A DNA stretch of 64,000 bases from Saxidomus purpurata (GCA_022818135.1 JAFMSR010000015.1:17003823-17067822); one strand, 5' to 3'. Positions 23,302 to 34,340 are shown, counted from the stretch's first letter. Made by a program: numbers and translations. Notes: generated by a model from the letters alone, not told the origin.

Positions 23302-24072
23302 TTATATATCCAAACCCATTTTAAAGAGATTTTTCCTAGCAAGTGTAACCCTGTTTTCATGTCCAATTCTGTCAAAGTGCACTAGCATATAATAACATAA
23401 TTTTGTATATCTGTTGTTACCTAATTCTAATAAATGTAACCAATAGTTAATGCCACGCTTGTATGCATTTATATACATTGGAAAACGTCCAAAGTCACCA
23501 AATACGGCATCGTTACATGATCCCGTGTTTACATTCAGATAACGGTTACAACCATAGATATGAACATTTTCCCAACAGCTTGTCTTATTCAATCCCCATA
23601 TTTCTGAGCCATATAGCATTATAGGTATGACTTTTGTTTCAAATATTTTGAAAAACATTTCATACAGTATTTCTTGAAGATGTGTAAATGAATTCAAAAG
23701 TTGATTTAAAGCCTTTTTAGCTTTGACACATGTATACTCAGACATTTTATATGGAGACAATCGATTTGTAAAATGTACACCTACATAGGTAAATGAATTA
23801 ATAACCTCAATATTGTGTTCACCATATTTCCATTTTTCGCGTCTGGCTACAGCGTCACCGTTTTTGAAAACTACAATTTTAGTCTTTGCTACATTTACCG
23901 ATAATTTATATGTGCTACAGAAACTATCTAAAACATTAAGTTGCCGTTGTAGTCCAACTACCGTATCAGCTAAAAGTGCTACATCGTCCGCAAACATTAG
24001 CAGAAATATTTCAGTAAAATCTGGAAAAAGTTGAATACCTCTTAAACCACTATTGCAAATTAAATCATTCAA
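23302..24072 (-). pseudogene. LINE B, RT palm/thumb and downstream region
   Basis: A 256-codon open segment with FADDVALLADTV near its start, SVNVAKTKIVVFKNGD (typical RT thumb), FTYVGVHF and IMLYGSEIWGLN. It ends at LARKNLFKMGLDI, where the frame breaks before the C-terminal cluster at 22801-23016. Only the part after RT motif B survives, so it is inactive. Confidence 0.88.
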
Positions 24073-24394
24073 TTCGTTTATGAAGAGAGAAAATAGTATT
24101 GGGCATTTATGATGATTTTTCTGGACTCTTAGAACACATCTCGTATAACACTTTTTAAATCAGTGTATATCACCTTCTTACGTACATATTATACCATGTA
24201 TATTTGCTTTTTGTCATGCTATATTCACTCGACAGGTGCATTTCAGTTGTTACAAGAGTACCTATTCAAAATAAATTAATCTCTGACTTAACTGTTTACA
24301 ATATCTGCTTTCTTAACGATTTCTTTCATTAACTTTCAAAAAAGTTTAAATGAAAAGTCTCACAAATTGTCATGATTCAGTCGATGCCGTTTTA

Positions 24395-25776
24395 TGCCCC
24401 CTTCGAAGAAGATGGATATATTGATTTGAAGATGTCGGTCGGTCGGTCGGTCGGTCGGTATGTCTGTCCGTCAGTCCGTCTACCAACTGGTTTTCGGATG
24501 ATAACTCAAGAACGCTTGGGCCTAGGCTCTTGAAACTTGATGGTGAGGTTAGTCATGACCAGCAGAGGACCCCTACTGTTTTTAGGTCAGTATGTCAAAG
24601 GTCAAGGTCACAATGACCTCGAATAGTAAAACGGTTTCCGGATGATAACTTAAAAATGTTTGGACCTAGCATCTTCAAACTTAATGTAGAGGTTTGCCAT
24701 GACCAGCAGATGACCCCTACTGATTTTGAGGTCAGTAGGTCAAACTTCAAGGTCACGGTGACCCGTAACTATAAAAACAGTTTCCGAACGATAACTCGAG
24801 AACACTTAGGCCTAACAACTTGAAACTTGATGTGGAGGATGGTCATAACTGGTAGAGGACCCGTAACGGTTTTGAGATTAGAAAGTCAAAGGTCAAGGTC
24901 ACAGTGACCCGGAATTGTAAAATGGTTTCCGCTCAATAACTTAAGTTAGGACTGACTAATTGCAATGAAATTTGGTTTTTAGGTTGTTTGCGAGAAGAGG
25001 AAGCTTGGGTTGCATTTGGGGTCACAAGGACCAAGGTCAAGGTCACTGTTACTAAAAATAGAAAAATGGTTTTCGCTTAATAACATGAGTTAGGAGTGAC
25101 CAATTGCAATGCAACTTGGTGTGTAGGTAGCTTCCATGGAGAGGAAGATATTTAAATATTTTTTTCTTTTAAATTTTGTTTGAAGCAATAATTTTTTTAA
25201 TTTTTTTTCGAGGCGGGTGGGGTTTGGCGGGGAAGCAAGGTCATTGTTACTAAAAAAAAAAAATTTCGAATCTTTTTTTTTATTATTATAAAATTGTTTT
25301 ATGCAAAAAAAAATTAGGTCGAGATCACTACTAAAAATAGGTCTTTTTCAATTTTTTTTAACTTTTAAATTGTTTTCAGCAAAAAAATGTTTAGGGGTCA
25401 AGGTCACTGTCCCAAAAATAGATGTTTGTTTACAAATTTTATTTTTTAGTTTTAAATTGTTTTCAGCAAAAAAAAATTTTGAGGGTCAAGGTCAAGGTCA
25501 CTAATATAGATATTTTTTCGATTTTTTTTTTTTTTTGGGGGGGATTATAAAATTGTTTCACGCAAAAAATATTCTTTTTAGGTAAAGGTCACTTCGTATA
25601 AATATTCTTTTTTTAGAATGTTTTATTTTCTTTTTAAATTTTTTATTTATTCTACAGTTTCTACTGATGCCGTTTTCATGAATTTCACATTGACTTTTAC
25701 TTTAAAAACTGTTCCTTTCATAGTACGACTTTAGCATCAAGGGGGGCATATGTGTTTTACAAACAGCTCTTGTTTA
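24395..25776 (+). repeat. AGGTCA-rich dispersed element
   Basis: Starts 'gccgttttatgcccccttcgaagaagatgg', then a (GGTC)n microsatellite at about 24437-24460, followed by units with 'ggtcaaggtcac(a/g)(a/g)tgacc', 'ggtttccg(g/a)atgataac' and 'gatgtggagg'. It then has poly-A/poly-T-broken short units and ends 'gggggcatatgtgttttacaaacagctcttg'. It is the plus-orientation counterpart of the copies at 6.8 and 14.3 kb. Confidence 0.75.
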
Positions 25777-25899
25777 GCTTAAGTTTTTTAAACAGGGGAA
25801 TGACACGACTTATCTAAGGTCTATTTATGTATTAAGTTGTTGTAAGTCACGAAATGTGAAAAATTGATTATTCTTAGTAGCTGTTTTTCAGACGCCCTA

Positions 25900-27900
25900 A
25901 ACAAAACTAACATATTCCTAAAATGAATTGACATTATTTACAGAGGTACATGTTTTGTAAGAATCACGACATTTTAAAATGCTAAGACAGGTTTTTGACC
26001 ATGTTTGCATTGGTGAATAAGAATACTTTTTATCGGTTTTAGACAAATTAGTAAAATCACACTCAACGCTAATAGCTCCGTTAAACAATGTTTTATCAGA
26101 ACACAATACATATAGCAATCTAACAAAACAGAACTCTCATTCTCAACACTTACACAGAATGGTCATTTTCGATCATTAACAACTAAGCCTTCATCTTTAC
26201 CAGTTTCCATTCTCAAAGGAGTTTCAGCAAAATTTACCGGAAGCAGCCCTGTGATGTGACGGCATGATCAGTGTACAATAATTCTCTGTGATATATTCCG
26301 TGTATTACTTAATTATAACCTCCGTACGATGGTTCTGTGATATTGTTGATGAATTGATGTCATTCTGTCCAGTACTTTGAATGCAAACACGACCCAATCT
26401 AATTAACAATTGTATATTTAAGAATTGTGCCGCTTATATCACAGTACTAACCTAGGTCACTCCAACTGACTTGCATTTAGCACTAACAAGCCGAGATCTC
26501 GATTAGCACTTTGGGTCGCCGCTTTTGCAGTAATATTATAATTCATGTTTTTATGAAACACCAAACCTAAATATGTGTATCAGTCAGTTACCTCAAGCTG
26601 AAAATGAATTGATGTTCTATGGATTTCTTGAGGGAAATGGGCAAATTGACTTTTACTACAGTAACTGTTAATCGACATACAATTTGTATCGCATCAGTCA
26701 TTAAGAACATTCAGTATGCATTGCAAAGCCCTTTCCTTTTTGGAAAACCTAAAACTAAATCATTTGCATATAATAACATGCAAACTCTGCTTCTACCAGA
26801 TGCACACCAACATCTAATGATTTAAGACATATCGCAAGGTAATTCATGAAAAAAGGGAGATAATATACATCCCTGACGTAATCCTGATCTAATATCAAAC
26901 AATTCAGTACATAATGCATTGACTCCTACACAAGCTGATACATATTTATATCCTTTGAACACCTGTAACGTAATAAAACGTATACGCGGGTTAAGACAGG
27001 TTTGGCCTTCCATAGAAGTGACAGTGACCGTATGGAACACGTTTTGTCTGTATGAATTTAAAGGCTATGCCGACAGCTCCTGACTGTTGAAAACTCAGAC
27101 GTCCGAGGCAAATGCTGACACTTTTAGACGACCTTGAAAATGACCTTGGACACAATTTTACCAGCTTTGAAAATTTTCATTTTACCAACGTTCGCGTACA
27201 GGCCCCTGTGGGATAGTGTTTTGAGCGCGTGCAAATATTTTTTCACAGACATAAAGCAGACATGTCGTACTCAAACCTAGGTATATTGACATCTTATGAG
27301 AACGCTTGAAATTGACCTCCCGTTAGCGAAAAAAAAAAAAAGAAAAAGAAGTCCATGCGCAGGTTAGCAGACAGGGTGACCCCTGCGCGTGACCTCTGTA
27401 GGTGGGCCAATGGAAATTTTACTTTCATGTTACAGCTCAATCTATTTGCTGACGTATACAACACGCGCAGTAAACCGAAAGTAGCCAAAACGTGATGTAC
27501 AGTGTTTACAAAAACGCATGCATGTCTGTCGAGTGTGTAACAAAATATGCCGGTGTCCAAAGGATATACAAGGGTTGTATGTCTGTTAGTATTTTACATT
27601 TTATTCCAACATCGACTGATTTCTTCCAAAGAAGAGTACGATTTGTATAATTAGTCTTTTTAAAGTCAATAAATGCACAAAATGTAGATTGTTTACATTT
27701 TTTATTGATTCAATGATATTAGTGAGAGTAGATAAAAGATATATAGTACTTCGATTGCTTCTAAAGCCATTTTGCTCATCAATAATGGTATTATTCAAAA
27801 CTGCCCACTGACTAAGTCTATTTACAAAATATTATAACAACAAAGTATATAAACAGAAGAGGCGAGTGAGATACCCCGATATGATAATGGGTTTCTAGGA
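25900..27900 (-). mobile_element. Degenerate LINE copy C, a different family, interrupted by a MITE
   Basis: On the minus strand the order is RT motifs RNPLSYRGISLASSV and DEQNGFRSNRSTI (27.75-27.9 kb), TFCAFIDFKKT (about 27.68 kb), then, after the inserted element, CTELFDIRSGLRQGCILSPF (about 26.87-26.93 kb), the catalytic box as LLYANDLVL (about 26.76-26.78 kb; N replaces the first D of YADD), and a C-terminal PFCVSV...LLDC cluster (about 26.1-26.2 kb). Frames are broken in several places. The motif wording differs from copies A and B, so this is a separate family. Confidence 0.85.
26949..27566. mobile_element. 618-bp TIR element with TA duplication nested in LINE C
   Basis: The ends TATCCTTTGAACACC (26949-26963) and GGTGTCCAAAGGATA (27552-27566) are inverse complements at 14 of 15 positions. 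TA flanks both sides (26947-26948, 27567-27568), as expected for Tc1/mariner-type target duplication. LINE protein homology stops at one end (PLYIL) and resumes at the other (KGYKYVSACV), which fixes the insertion. No transposase is present. The poly-A/GA run and open frame at 27.3-27.55 kb belong to it. Confidence 0.75.
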
Positions 27901-28309
27901 TCTTTACACGTAGTTATGTATGTTCATAATTATGATGTAAGTAATTGTAATAAATAGTACCCAGAAAAGTCTTACTATTTTTTGGTTCAGTTGCGGTAAT
28001 GTCTCCCTTGAAACTACTTAAAGCTTGCCTTATTTATTCATTTGGCGTTTTCGACTAATTTATGCCTGTTGAAACGTTCAAGAGATAAATCTTTAAAGAA
28101 ATATAACTATTTAAAGGGACAAGTTTAGAAAAGACATTCATTATCCAAGCAATGATTAATTGATTAATTTTTGTATAAAACTAAATAATTATTATTACCG
28201 AAGTTACTAAAATATATGAGTTTGCAACACAATGTTATTCCTACTGGATCAAGGGTAAATCAGTCAAAAATTGCTAAACCGCTTACGTTCTAATGCGTGT
28301 TTTCAATTT
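27901..28309. other. AT-rich non-coding stretch
   Basis: No supportable feature. The 5' limit of LINE copy C lies near its left edge. Confidence 0.3.
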
Positions 28310-28640
28310 TAGCTCAAGTGGAAGAATTGCTTGAGCTTGTGCTACGGTGATTTGTCCGTCGCCCGTAACTTTCCCTCGATAACTCTTTACAGGTCACAAT
28401 TTTAATATCACTTTCATAGAACTTGTTTAGAAGGTTGCCAGCAACCTGTAGATGATCCGTATTGAGGTCAAGCTCACAGTGACCCGAAATTATTTCTGCT
28501 AAACATCCCGAGATCTGTATCACAGGCATTCTTCAAACTTCATAGGATGATTGGGCAGATGACTCATACGGTTTCTGGGGCCAGTGGATCAAAGGTCAAG
28601 GTCACGGTGACCTACGTTAACGTGTCCTTGATATCATTCT
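28310..28640. repeat. Dispersed 'ttgtccgtc ... ggtcaaggtcacggtgacc' repeat fragment
   Basis: Blocks 'tttgtccgtcgcccgtaact', 'gaggtcaagctcacagtgaccc' and 'atcaaaggtcaaggtcacggtgacc' relate it to the AGGTCA-rich repeats, with a different head ('ttagctcaagtggaagaa'). Non-coding. Confidence 0.5.
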
Positions 28641-29170
28641 ACTGGTCACAAAACCCCTTTTCGTCGATGTTGTACATCAGATGAGGCTTAGCAACAATAT
28701 GATATTTCACTTAGAGGTTGTTCAACGTACCAAAGTAAGTGTCAACTGTTTCACGAGTTGCACATCTGGCCCTGGCTACATCTAGACTCCTAGGTTTCCT
28801 CACATTCAACTCAGGCCACCTGTCTAGAAGCCTGTACAGCCAATTCAAAGTTAATGGGTGTTTCTCATCTCTAAGACCCAGATGAATTGCATACTCAGTT
28901 GCTAAATTAGCTGTCTCTTGCTGTAGCCATGTCCAATTTCAGCCATAGTTTTAAGATGCCCAACAAGTAGAGCCTCTTGCTCTTGTGAGAACAAAGGAGA
29001 CTTTTCAGACTTAATAACATCAATATCTATTCTACCACTTAGTCTGTCATTCAAAGTTGTTTTAGGAATACCATAGGTCATTGATGCCTTCCTAATTGTC
29101 ATTTTACTGTCTTTAACGGCAATGTAAGCCTGGACCAGATTATTGTGGTCATAGTTTCTCAAAAGTCTTC
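28640..29170 (-). pseudogene. Pogo/Tigger-type transposase relic (N-terminal part)
   Basis: The minus strand reads a psq-type helix-turn-helix (MTIRKASMTYGIPKTTLNDR) near the start, then after a frameshift at about 28915 a CENPB-like second domain (ATEYAIHLGLRDE, LDRWPELNVRKPRSLDVARA), and the run-up to the DDE catalytic core with the first aspartate in MYNIDEKGF (about 28.67 kb). TAG/TAA stops cut it, and nothing of the remaining DDE domain follows, because a different repeat begins at 28.64 kb. So it is a truncated, inactive DNA transposon copy. Confidence 0.85.
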
Positions 29171-29619
29171 CTTTGATAGCTTCACGGTTTTGAAAAGGGT
29201 ATTAAAACTCATTAAAATACATTAAAACATTGAATGCATGATAAGGACCCCACTATAATTTTGACACGGATACTGTGAAATCTACTGGAAATATCATATG
29301 GTATGGTATAGGTTTTTAGATATGACAAATGTAAGTGGCCGCTGGACATGAAATATTGGGCACAGTTTATTTGGTAAAATCAATCTATTGTTGTTTGGAA
29401 AATTTCGAAATAGTGAAAATGGATTAAATTGCACTCTTCGGAATAGAGGTGGGCTGATTCACCCGTATAATTTCCATTTTTTCTTCAACAGCTCGGCGTC
29501 TATAATTACAAAATGCACGTGCACAACCGGAAATTACGCAAAAACCCGTGTATAATAATCATTATTCGGAAGCGGTTGAAAAATGAATACGGACTTTTGA
29601 ATACGCCGGGATATAAAAA
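29171..29619. other. Non-coding stretch before the tandem exon block
   Basis: No gene seen. It separates the transposase relic from copy 1 of the 29.6-35.3 kb duplication. Confidence 0.35.
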
Positions 29620-29788
29620 TTGTAATACATAAATTACAACAATTTACTAATCTATTTTCCGCAGGAGATATAATCAGAGGACATTATTGTATTTATTCAT
29701 ATACATGTACATTTATGTTAAAGCACACATGGAAAGAGAGTTTCTTTCTCCTTTCCAGTTTCTTTATTTAGCCCTGCTTAACTTTTTT

Positions 29789-30817
29789 ATCCCCCCGCCG
29801 AAGGCGAAGGGGATATTAGAAATGGTCTTCGTCCGTCCGTCCGTCCGTCCGTGCGTCCGTCCCAATTTTGTCCGAAGCATAACTCCAAAAGTACTTGAGC
29901 GATTTTCTTCAAACTTCATAAACTGACAGAGCACATTGAGAGGAAGTGCAGTGTGTAAAGACAATAACTCTACCTTGCCTACTTTTAGAGTTATTCTTCT
30001 TTATCAGATTTACTTGAAAAACTTTGTCCGAAGCATAACTCCAAAAGTACTTGAGGCATTTTCTTCAATCTTAATACACTGACATAGCACATTGGTAGAA
30101 AGTGCAGTGTGCAAGAACAATAACTCTACCTTGCCTACTTTTAGAGTTATTCCCCTTTATCAGATTTACTTTAAAAGTTTTGTCCAGAGCATAACTCCAA
30201 AAGTACTTGAGGGATTTACTTCAAACTTAATACACTGACATAGCACATTAGTAGGAAGTGCAGTGTGCAAGAACAATAACTCTACCTTGCCTACTATTAG
30301 AGTTATTCCCCTTTATCAGATTTACTTTAAAAATAATTTCCGGATCATAACTCCAAAAGTACTTGAGCGATTTTCTTCAAACTTAATACACTGACATAGC
30401 ACATTGGTAGGAAGTGCAGTGTGTAAGAACAATAACTCTACCTTGCCTACTTTTAGAGTTATTCCCCTTTATCAGATTTACTTGAAAAAAAAATTCCGGA
30501 GCATAACTCCAAAAGTACTTGAGGCATTTTCTTCAAACTTAATACACTGACATAGCACATTGGTAGGAAGTGCAGTGTGCAAGAACAATAACTCTACCTT
30601 GCCTACTTTTAGTCAAATAGAAAAATATCATACCTATACTGATACTGAACATTAATATAATTTTGCAAACCTTCTCTTCATTGCCTTATTCTTTTTCCAC
30701 TTACTTGAAAACTGTACTCAGCATGACCATAACTATACGGCTTTTTAAGGATTTCCTCTCACCAAGTAAAATGTACGAAAGTACAACCTTCAGGTAACTT
30801 CTTCCCGGCGGGGGGAT
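29789..30817. mobile_element. TIR element with five internal ~156-bp tandem repeats
   Basis: Perfect 12-bp TIRs ATCCCCCCGCCG (29789-29800) and CGGCGGGGGGAT (30806-30817). The head carries (CGTC)n. It is followed by five units that start with 'cataactccaaaagtacttgag' at about 29879, 30034, 30191, 30346 and 30503, and contain 'aggaagtgcagtgt(g)' and 'ctaccttgcctacttttag'. It is absent from the other tandem copies, so it inserted into copy 1 alone. Related sequences lie at 39.8 and 48.4 kb. Confidence 0.75.
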
Positions 30818-31076
30818 TAACCATGTGTAACATGGCTCTTGTAAACAATATATAAGTGGGTCAATATTGCAATCCTTAGTGTCGAGCTTAAGGTCAAATA
30901 GTATATCTGTCCTCCATGAAATTGATTGTTTGGTAAACTCAACGTACTTTAAGTACGTAACAAAAGCATTTATTGTTGATTATACCTTGAACACATCACA
31001 TGACGATAAAAAGCGATAAAAATATTAGAATACCCCATGTATCTTCTTTATAATGAGAGTGTAATCATTATTTTAG

Positions 31077-31127
31077 GAGAGTCTTCAGCAAACATGGCAG
31101 CGTCAGGTGTACGTTATTTTGTACAAG
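31077..31127 (+). CDS. Candidate 51-nt mini-exon, copy 1 (exon e)
   Basis: Acceptor 'aatcattattttag', donor 'CAAG|gtaaca', phase 1 in and out (17 codons), reading ESSANMAASGVRYFVQ after a shared glycine codon. The phase fits exon c at 12626. Alternatively the ATG at 31093-31095, in good context (AAACATGG), could be an initiation codon for a separate gene. In copies 2-4 the homologous exon has lost its donor and this ATG. Confidence 0.42.
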
Positions 31128-31341
31128 GTAACATTTTATATTTGAAATCGTTATAGCAAAAGAATGTACTGTTAATACAAATTGCCGACTAATGTTACAA
31201 ATGTAGTTTTATATAAACATTTTGATAGTAGTCGAGATCATTTTCCATGAAAAAGAACATTTGAAAAGGGATCTAATAATTATGAAACTTTCTTTAAAAA
31301 TCGGAAAGAATATTTCATTTATCATCCCTTATTTGTTTTAG

Positions 31342-31377
31342 TTGTTGGACGAGCAACATCATTGACAGAATCTAAAG
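31342..31377 (+). CDS. Candidate 36-nt mini-exon, copy 1 (exon f1)
   Basis: Acceptor 'ttatttgttttag', donor 'TAAAG|gtacat', phase 1-1, 12 codons reading VGRATSLTESK after a valine codon shared with exon e. It is a paralogue of 33384-33419 and 34553-34588, which share the ESK end and exact length. Serine/threonine-rich and probably an unstructured linker. Confidence 0.45.
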
Positions 31378-31439
31378 GTACATCCATTTTCTTACTTTAA
31401 TGTTTGCCTAAGATATAATTTACTTAGAAATAAAATTAA

Positions 31440-32492
31440 CCAAAACGCTTCTTTGCACAACATATTTCGACTTTATTATACGTCACCTTCAGGTGCAGTA
31501 AATTACATTGTTTATAAGAATCAAGTAATGCCATGTCCGCTAAACGTAGAGCGTAACATTATTATACATAAGGATCTTTAGAGTAATCATTTTTACCCAT
31601 CTGATTTTGCGTCGCTGGACCATTTCAAGCTTGTGAATATTAACCTGGGTGTGTGGCGGCCATACAGATTATGCGCACTGTAACTGTGGTCTGACTTATG
31701 TTTTGTATGAGAGTGATTTGATAGTTTCATGTTTTGTTTTGATGTTACGTTTGATAGTGTTCTATTTTCTGGAGATGTGTTTATTCCAGCTGAGATCTTG
31801 GCTGATTTCTACACCAAGGTAGTTTGCATCCTTAACTGGCTAGAGTGTTTGACCGTGAAGCTTATAAGGGAACTAAATGGGTTTTCTGCTACGTGTAATA
31901 TTTAGAACCTGGCATTTACTAGGGTTAAACTCCATGTCCCACAATTTTTTCCAAGTTTTTTGCTTAGAGAGATCATTTTGTAACCTTTGACAATCGGAAA
32001 GGGAAGTAACTGCATAGTAGACGGCACTGTCATCAGTAAATAGCTGCACCTGGGAAGTAGCCATGTCAGGAAGATCATTTATGTAGAGTATGAACAGCAA
32101 AGGTCCTAGGGCAGAGCTCTTGGGGACCCCAGACGTGACAGGGACTTGACCAGACGTGCAACCGTTAAACAATACTAACTGAGATCTACCTATTAAAAAG
32201 GACCGGATCCAGGACACAGTTTGACTGGGGACACCATGTTCTTGGAGTTTAAATAATAATTTGAGGTGGTTGACTTTGTCGAAGGCTTTACTAAAATGGA
32301 ATAGGACAAGGTCGGTCTGTTTACCTGAGGCGAGGTTTTTGGATATTTTATGAACTAGCTCAATAAGCTTGGTCTCACAGGACCGTCTTTCACGGAACCC
32401 ATGTTGCAGCTCATGGATTATGTTGTGTTTTGAGAGGTGTGTGGATAGGCTAGATGCAATTATGTATTCTAGGAGTTTTATTTTCTTTCGTA
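31440..32492 (-). mobile_element. CR1/jockey-type LINE fragment (copy D)
   Basis: The minus-strand reading frame runs from about 32492 with RKKIKLLEYIIASSL, ELQHGFRERRSCETKLIEL, DLVLFHFSKAFDKVNH, VTSGVPKSSALGPLLFILYI and the catalytic box as LFTDDSAVYY (T replaces A), then CQVLNITRSRK. Past an in-frame stop it continues as DANYLGVEISQDLSWNKHIS and SVWPPHTQVNIHKLEMVQR. It is 5' truncated with several stops, so inactive. It separates tandem copies 1 and 2 and is found only there. Confidence 0.88.
31873..32490 (-). pseudogene. CR1-like reverse transcriptase core
   Basis: The frame is open without a stop from the truncation point near 32490 to TAG at 31873-31875, about 205 codons. It contains the fingers and palm with SKAFDKV, SGVPKSSALGPLLF and the FTDD box, where the first A of FADD is replaced. 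The nominal methionine at 32217 is an ordinary internal residue. The stop cuts the thumb region. Confidence 0.85.
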
Positions 32493-33117
32493 TTACTTTT
32501 TATTTTTATCAAATCTGTTACTGAAATATGACTTTATGATTATATAGCGAATAGAAATATGATGTTTACGTTACAGATATATTTTGAGCATTATACATAC
32601 AGATCTACTATATAGTGAAAAGTTCCTGTGTTCGTTGATTACATGTACAAACTGTTAGCTGTTTTAAAAGAGTATTGATGAGACAAATAAAACAATAATC
32701 GTGAGCAAAAGCGTTATAAATATTGTAAAACATGAATTATAACAATTTACTGATCTGTTTTTCCACATAAGATTTAGCCAGGGGACATTTGATTTTTTCA
32801 TTTCCATGTGCATTCATGCTAAAGCACATGAGAAAAGAGAGTTTCTTTCTCCTTTCCAGTTTCTTTATTAAGCTTTGCTTGAAATTTTGAGAATAGATAA
32901 GTAGGTCATGACTGTAATCCTCAGTGTCGAGACTTAGGTCAAGTCTTTTATCTGTGTTCTCTCAAAATGATTGTTAGATAAACGTAACGTTCTTTGCGTT
33001 AATTGTTTGCGTACGTGACACAAGCATTGTTATTAAGACATAACGATTAAAAATAACAATAACATATTAGAATACCCAACCTTTTATGTTATAATAAAAG
33101 TTAAATCATTAGTGTAG

Positions 33118-33168
33118 GAGCGTCTTCAGCAAACAAGCCAGCGTCAGATGTACATTCCTTTGTAAATG
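33118..33168 (+). pseudogene. Copy 2 of the 51-nt exon, donor lost
   Basis: Acceptor 'attagtgtag' remains and the frame is open (ASSANKPASDVHSFVN), but the position of the copy-1 donor GT reads TT ('AAATG|tttaca'). Nearby GTs (gtaaat, gttta) would leave phase 0 and run into a stop in the next 36-nt exon, so this exon is probably skipped. Confidence 0.45.
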
Positions 33169-33383
33169 TTTACATTAATATTTGAAATCGTTATGGCAAA
33201 ACGAATGCACTGCTAATACGAATTTCCAACTAATGTTACAAATGTAGTTTTATATAAACACTTTGAAAGTGTCCGACATCTTTTATCATGAATAAAACTA
33301 AGTACATGGATCCAAAAATTATAAAACTTTATTTAATGGTCGGAAGAATAATTATATAATTTTTCAAACCATTTTTATTTTAG

Positions 33384-33419
33384 ATGATAACCCAGTAACA
33401 ACATCGGCGGAATCTAAAG
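33384..33419 (+). CDS. Candidate 36-nt mini-exon, copy 2 (exon f2)
   Basis: Acceptor 'atttttattttag', donor 'TAAAG|gtacat', phase 1-1. Reads DNPVTTSAESK after a shared aspartate codon. Both splice sites are intact although the neighbouring 51-nt exon is damaged. Its symmetric phase allows in-frame inclusion or skipping. Confidence 0.45.
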
Positions 33420-33724
33420 GTACATCTATATTCTTTCTTTAATGTCTGATAAAGCTTTTATATACATGTATAAGGATAAAGTAAATGTTTTGAAAAGGGA
33501 TACACAAAGGACGAAACTCACGTGTCACTCTTTCATTTGTATGAATATCAGCCCGATCCTATAAAACCGTTTCTCATGGCCAAGATGAGGGTGCTGCGCC
33601 CTCAAGGCTCAGTACAGAATACGCCACTTCCAATGTAATACAATTACAAAGTATTTGCTCATAATTGCCAGAAATGCACACTTTTAAATTAGGTCGGCAA
33701 AGGACAAGCAAAGATTCTTTGATT

Positions 33725-33900
33725 GTTTATAGTCCCGGCCGACCCTGGGATATCTCCCTTGGTAAACTTGCCAAGATGCTTGACAGGCGCAGGTTGAAGA
33801 GAAACTAATGCAGGTACAAGAGACCCCTTAGTTTTCTTTACATGTCCGGTGTATAGCACCGATACACGTAAGACAACCTCTGTTTCTAACCAGTGCATCT
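33725..33900 (-). repeat. SINE body fragment in tandem copy 2
   Basis: 'tagtcccggccgaccctggga', 'gacaggcgcaggttgaagaga' and 'ccggtgtatagcaccgatacacgt' match the SINE at 8.42-8.6 kb. The tRNA-like head is missing. Confidence 0.6.
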
Positions 33901-34289
33901 CAATTATTACAATTTACTTATCTATTTTTCCACATAAGATTTTGCCAGGGTCATTAGATTTATTCATATACATGTACATTCATGTTAAAGCACATGAGGA
34001 AAGAAAGTTTCTTTCTCCTTTGCAGATTCTTTAATAAGCTTTGCTTAAGATTTTGAGAATAGATAAGTGGGTCATGACTGTTATCCTCAGTATCGAGCCT
34101 TAGGTCAAGTCGTTTATTTGTGTTCCCTCAAAATGAAAGTTAGATAAACGTAACGTTCTTTGCGTTAATTGTTTGCGTACGTGACACAAGCATTGTTATT
34201 AAGACATAACGATTAAAAATAACAATAACATATTAGAATACCCAACCTTTCATTTTATAATACATGTAAAAGTTTAATCATTAGTGTAG

Positions 34290-34340
34290 GAGCGTCTTCA
34301 GCAAACAAGCCAGCGTCAGATGTACATTCCTTTGTAAATG
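34290..34340 (+). pseudogene. Copy 3 of the 51-nt exon, donor lost
   Basis: Identical in sequence to copy 2 at this exon. The acceptor is kept, the donor position reads TT, and it is probably not spliced in. Confidence 0.45.

Larger units (their letters stand above)
22545..24125 (-). mobile_element. Degenerate LINE copy B, 5' truncated
   Basis: Same arrangement and probably same family as copy A, in the same orientation. It begins within the RT palm: CPILFSLFINEL precedes the FADD box at about 24060-24110. It ends with a 'gtatagtatagtgtat' short repeat and the shared 'ggccaccggc' 3' motif. It is shorter and better preserved in frame than copy A. Confidence 0.88.
29620..31395 (+). repeat. Exon-bearing tandem unit, copy 1
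   Basis: Starts 'taaattacaacaatttactaatcta', continues 'catttatgttaaagcac ... gagagtttctttctcctttccagtttctttatt', and after an inserted TIR element resumes 'aagtgggtca(a)...cctcagtgtcgag'-like intron sequence. It carries both mini-exons (31077-31127 and 31342-31377). It is more diverged from copies 2-4 than they are from each other. Confidence 0.75.
32735..33904 (+). repeat. Exon-bearing tandem unit, copy 2
   Basis: About 1.17 kb, from 'gaattataacaatttactgatc' to the 3' edge of an included SINE piece. It is closely similar to copy 3 over its whole length, including both exon segments, 'gcgtacgtgacacaagcattg' and 'gggtgctgcgccctcaaggctc'. Confidence 0.8.

Noticed and set aside
27294..27560. 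Minus-strand 88-codon frame with a phenylalanine run
   Set aside because: It lies entirely inside the TA-flanked MITE, and the F run is a poly-A/GA tract read in reverse.
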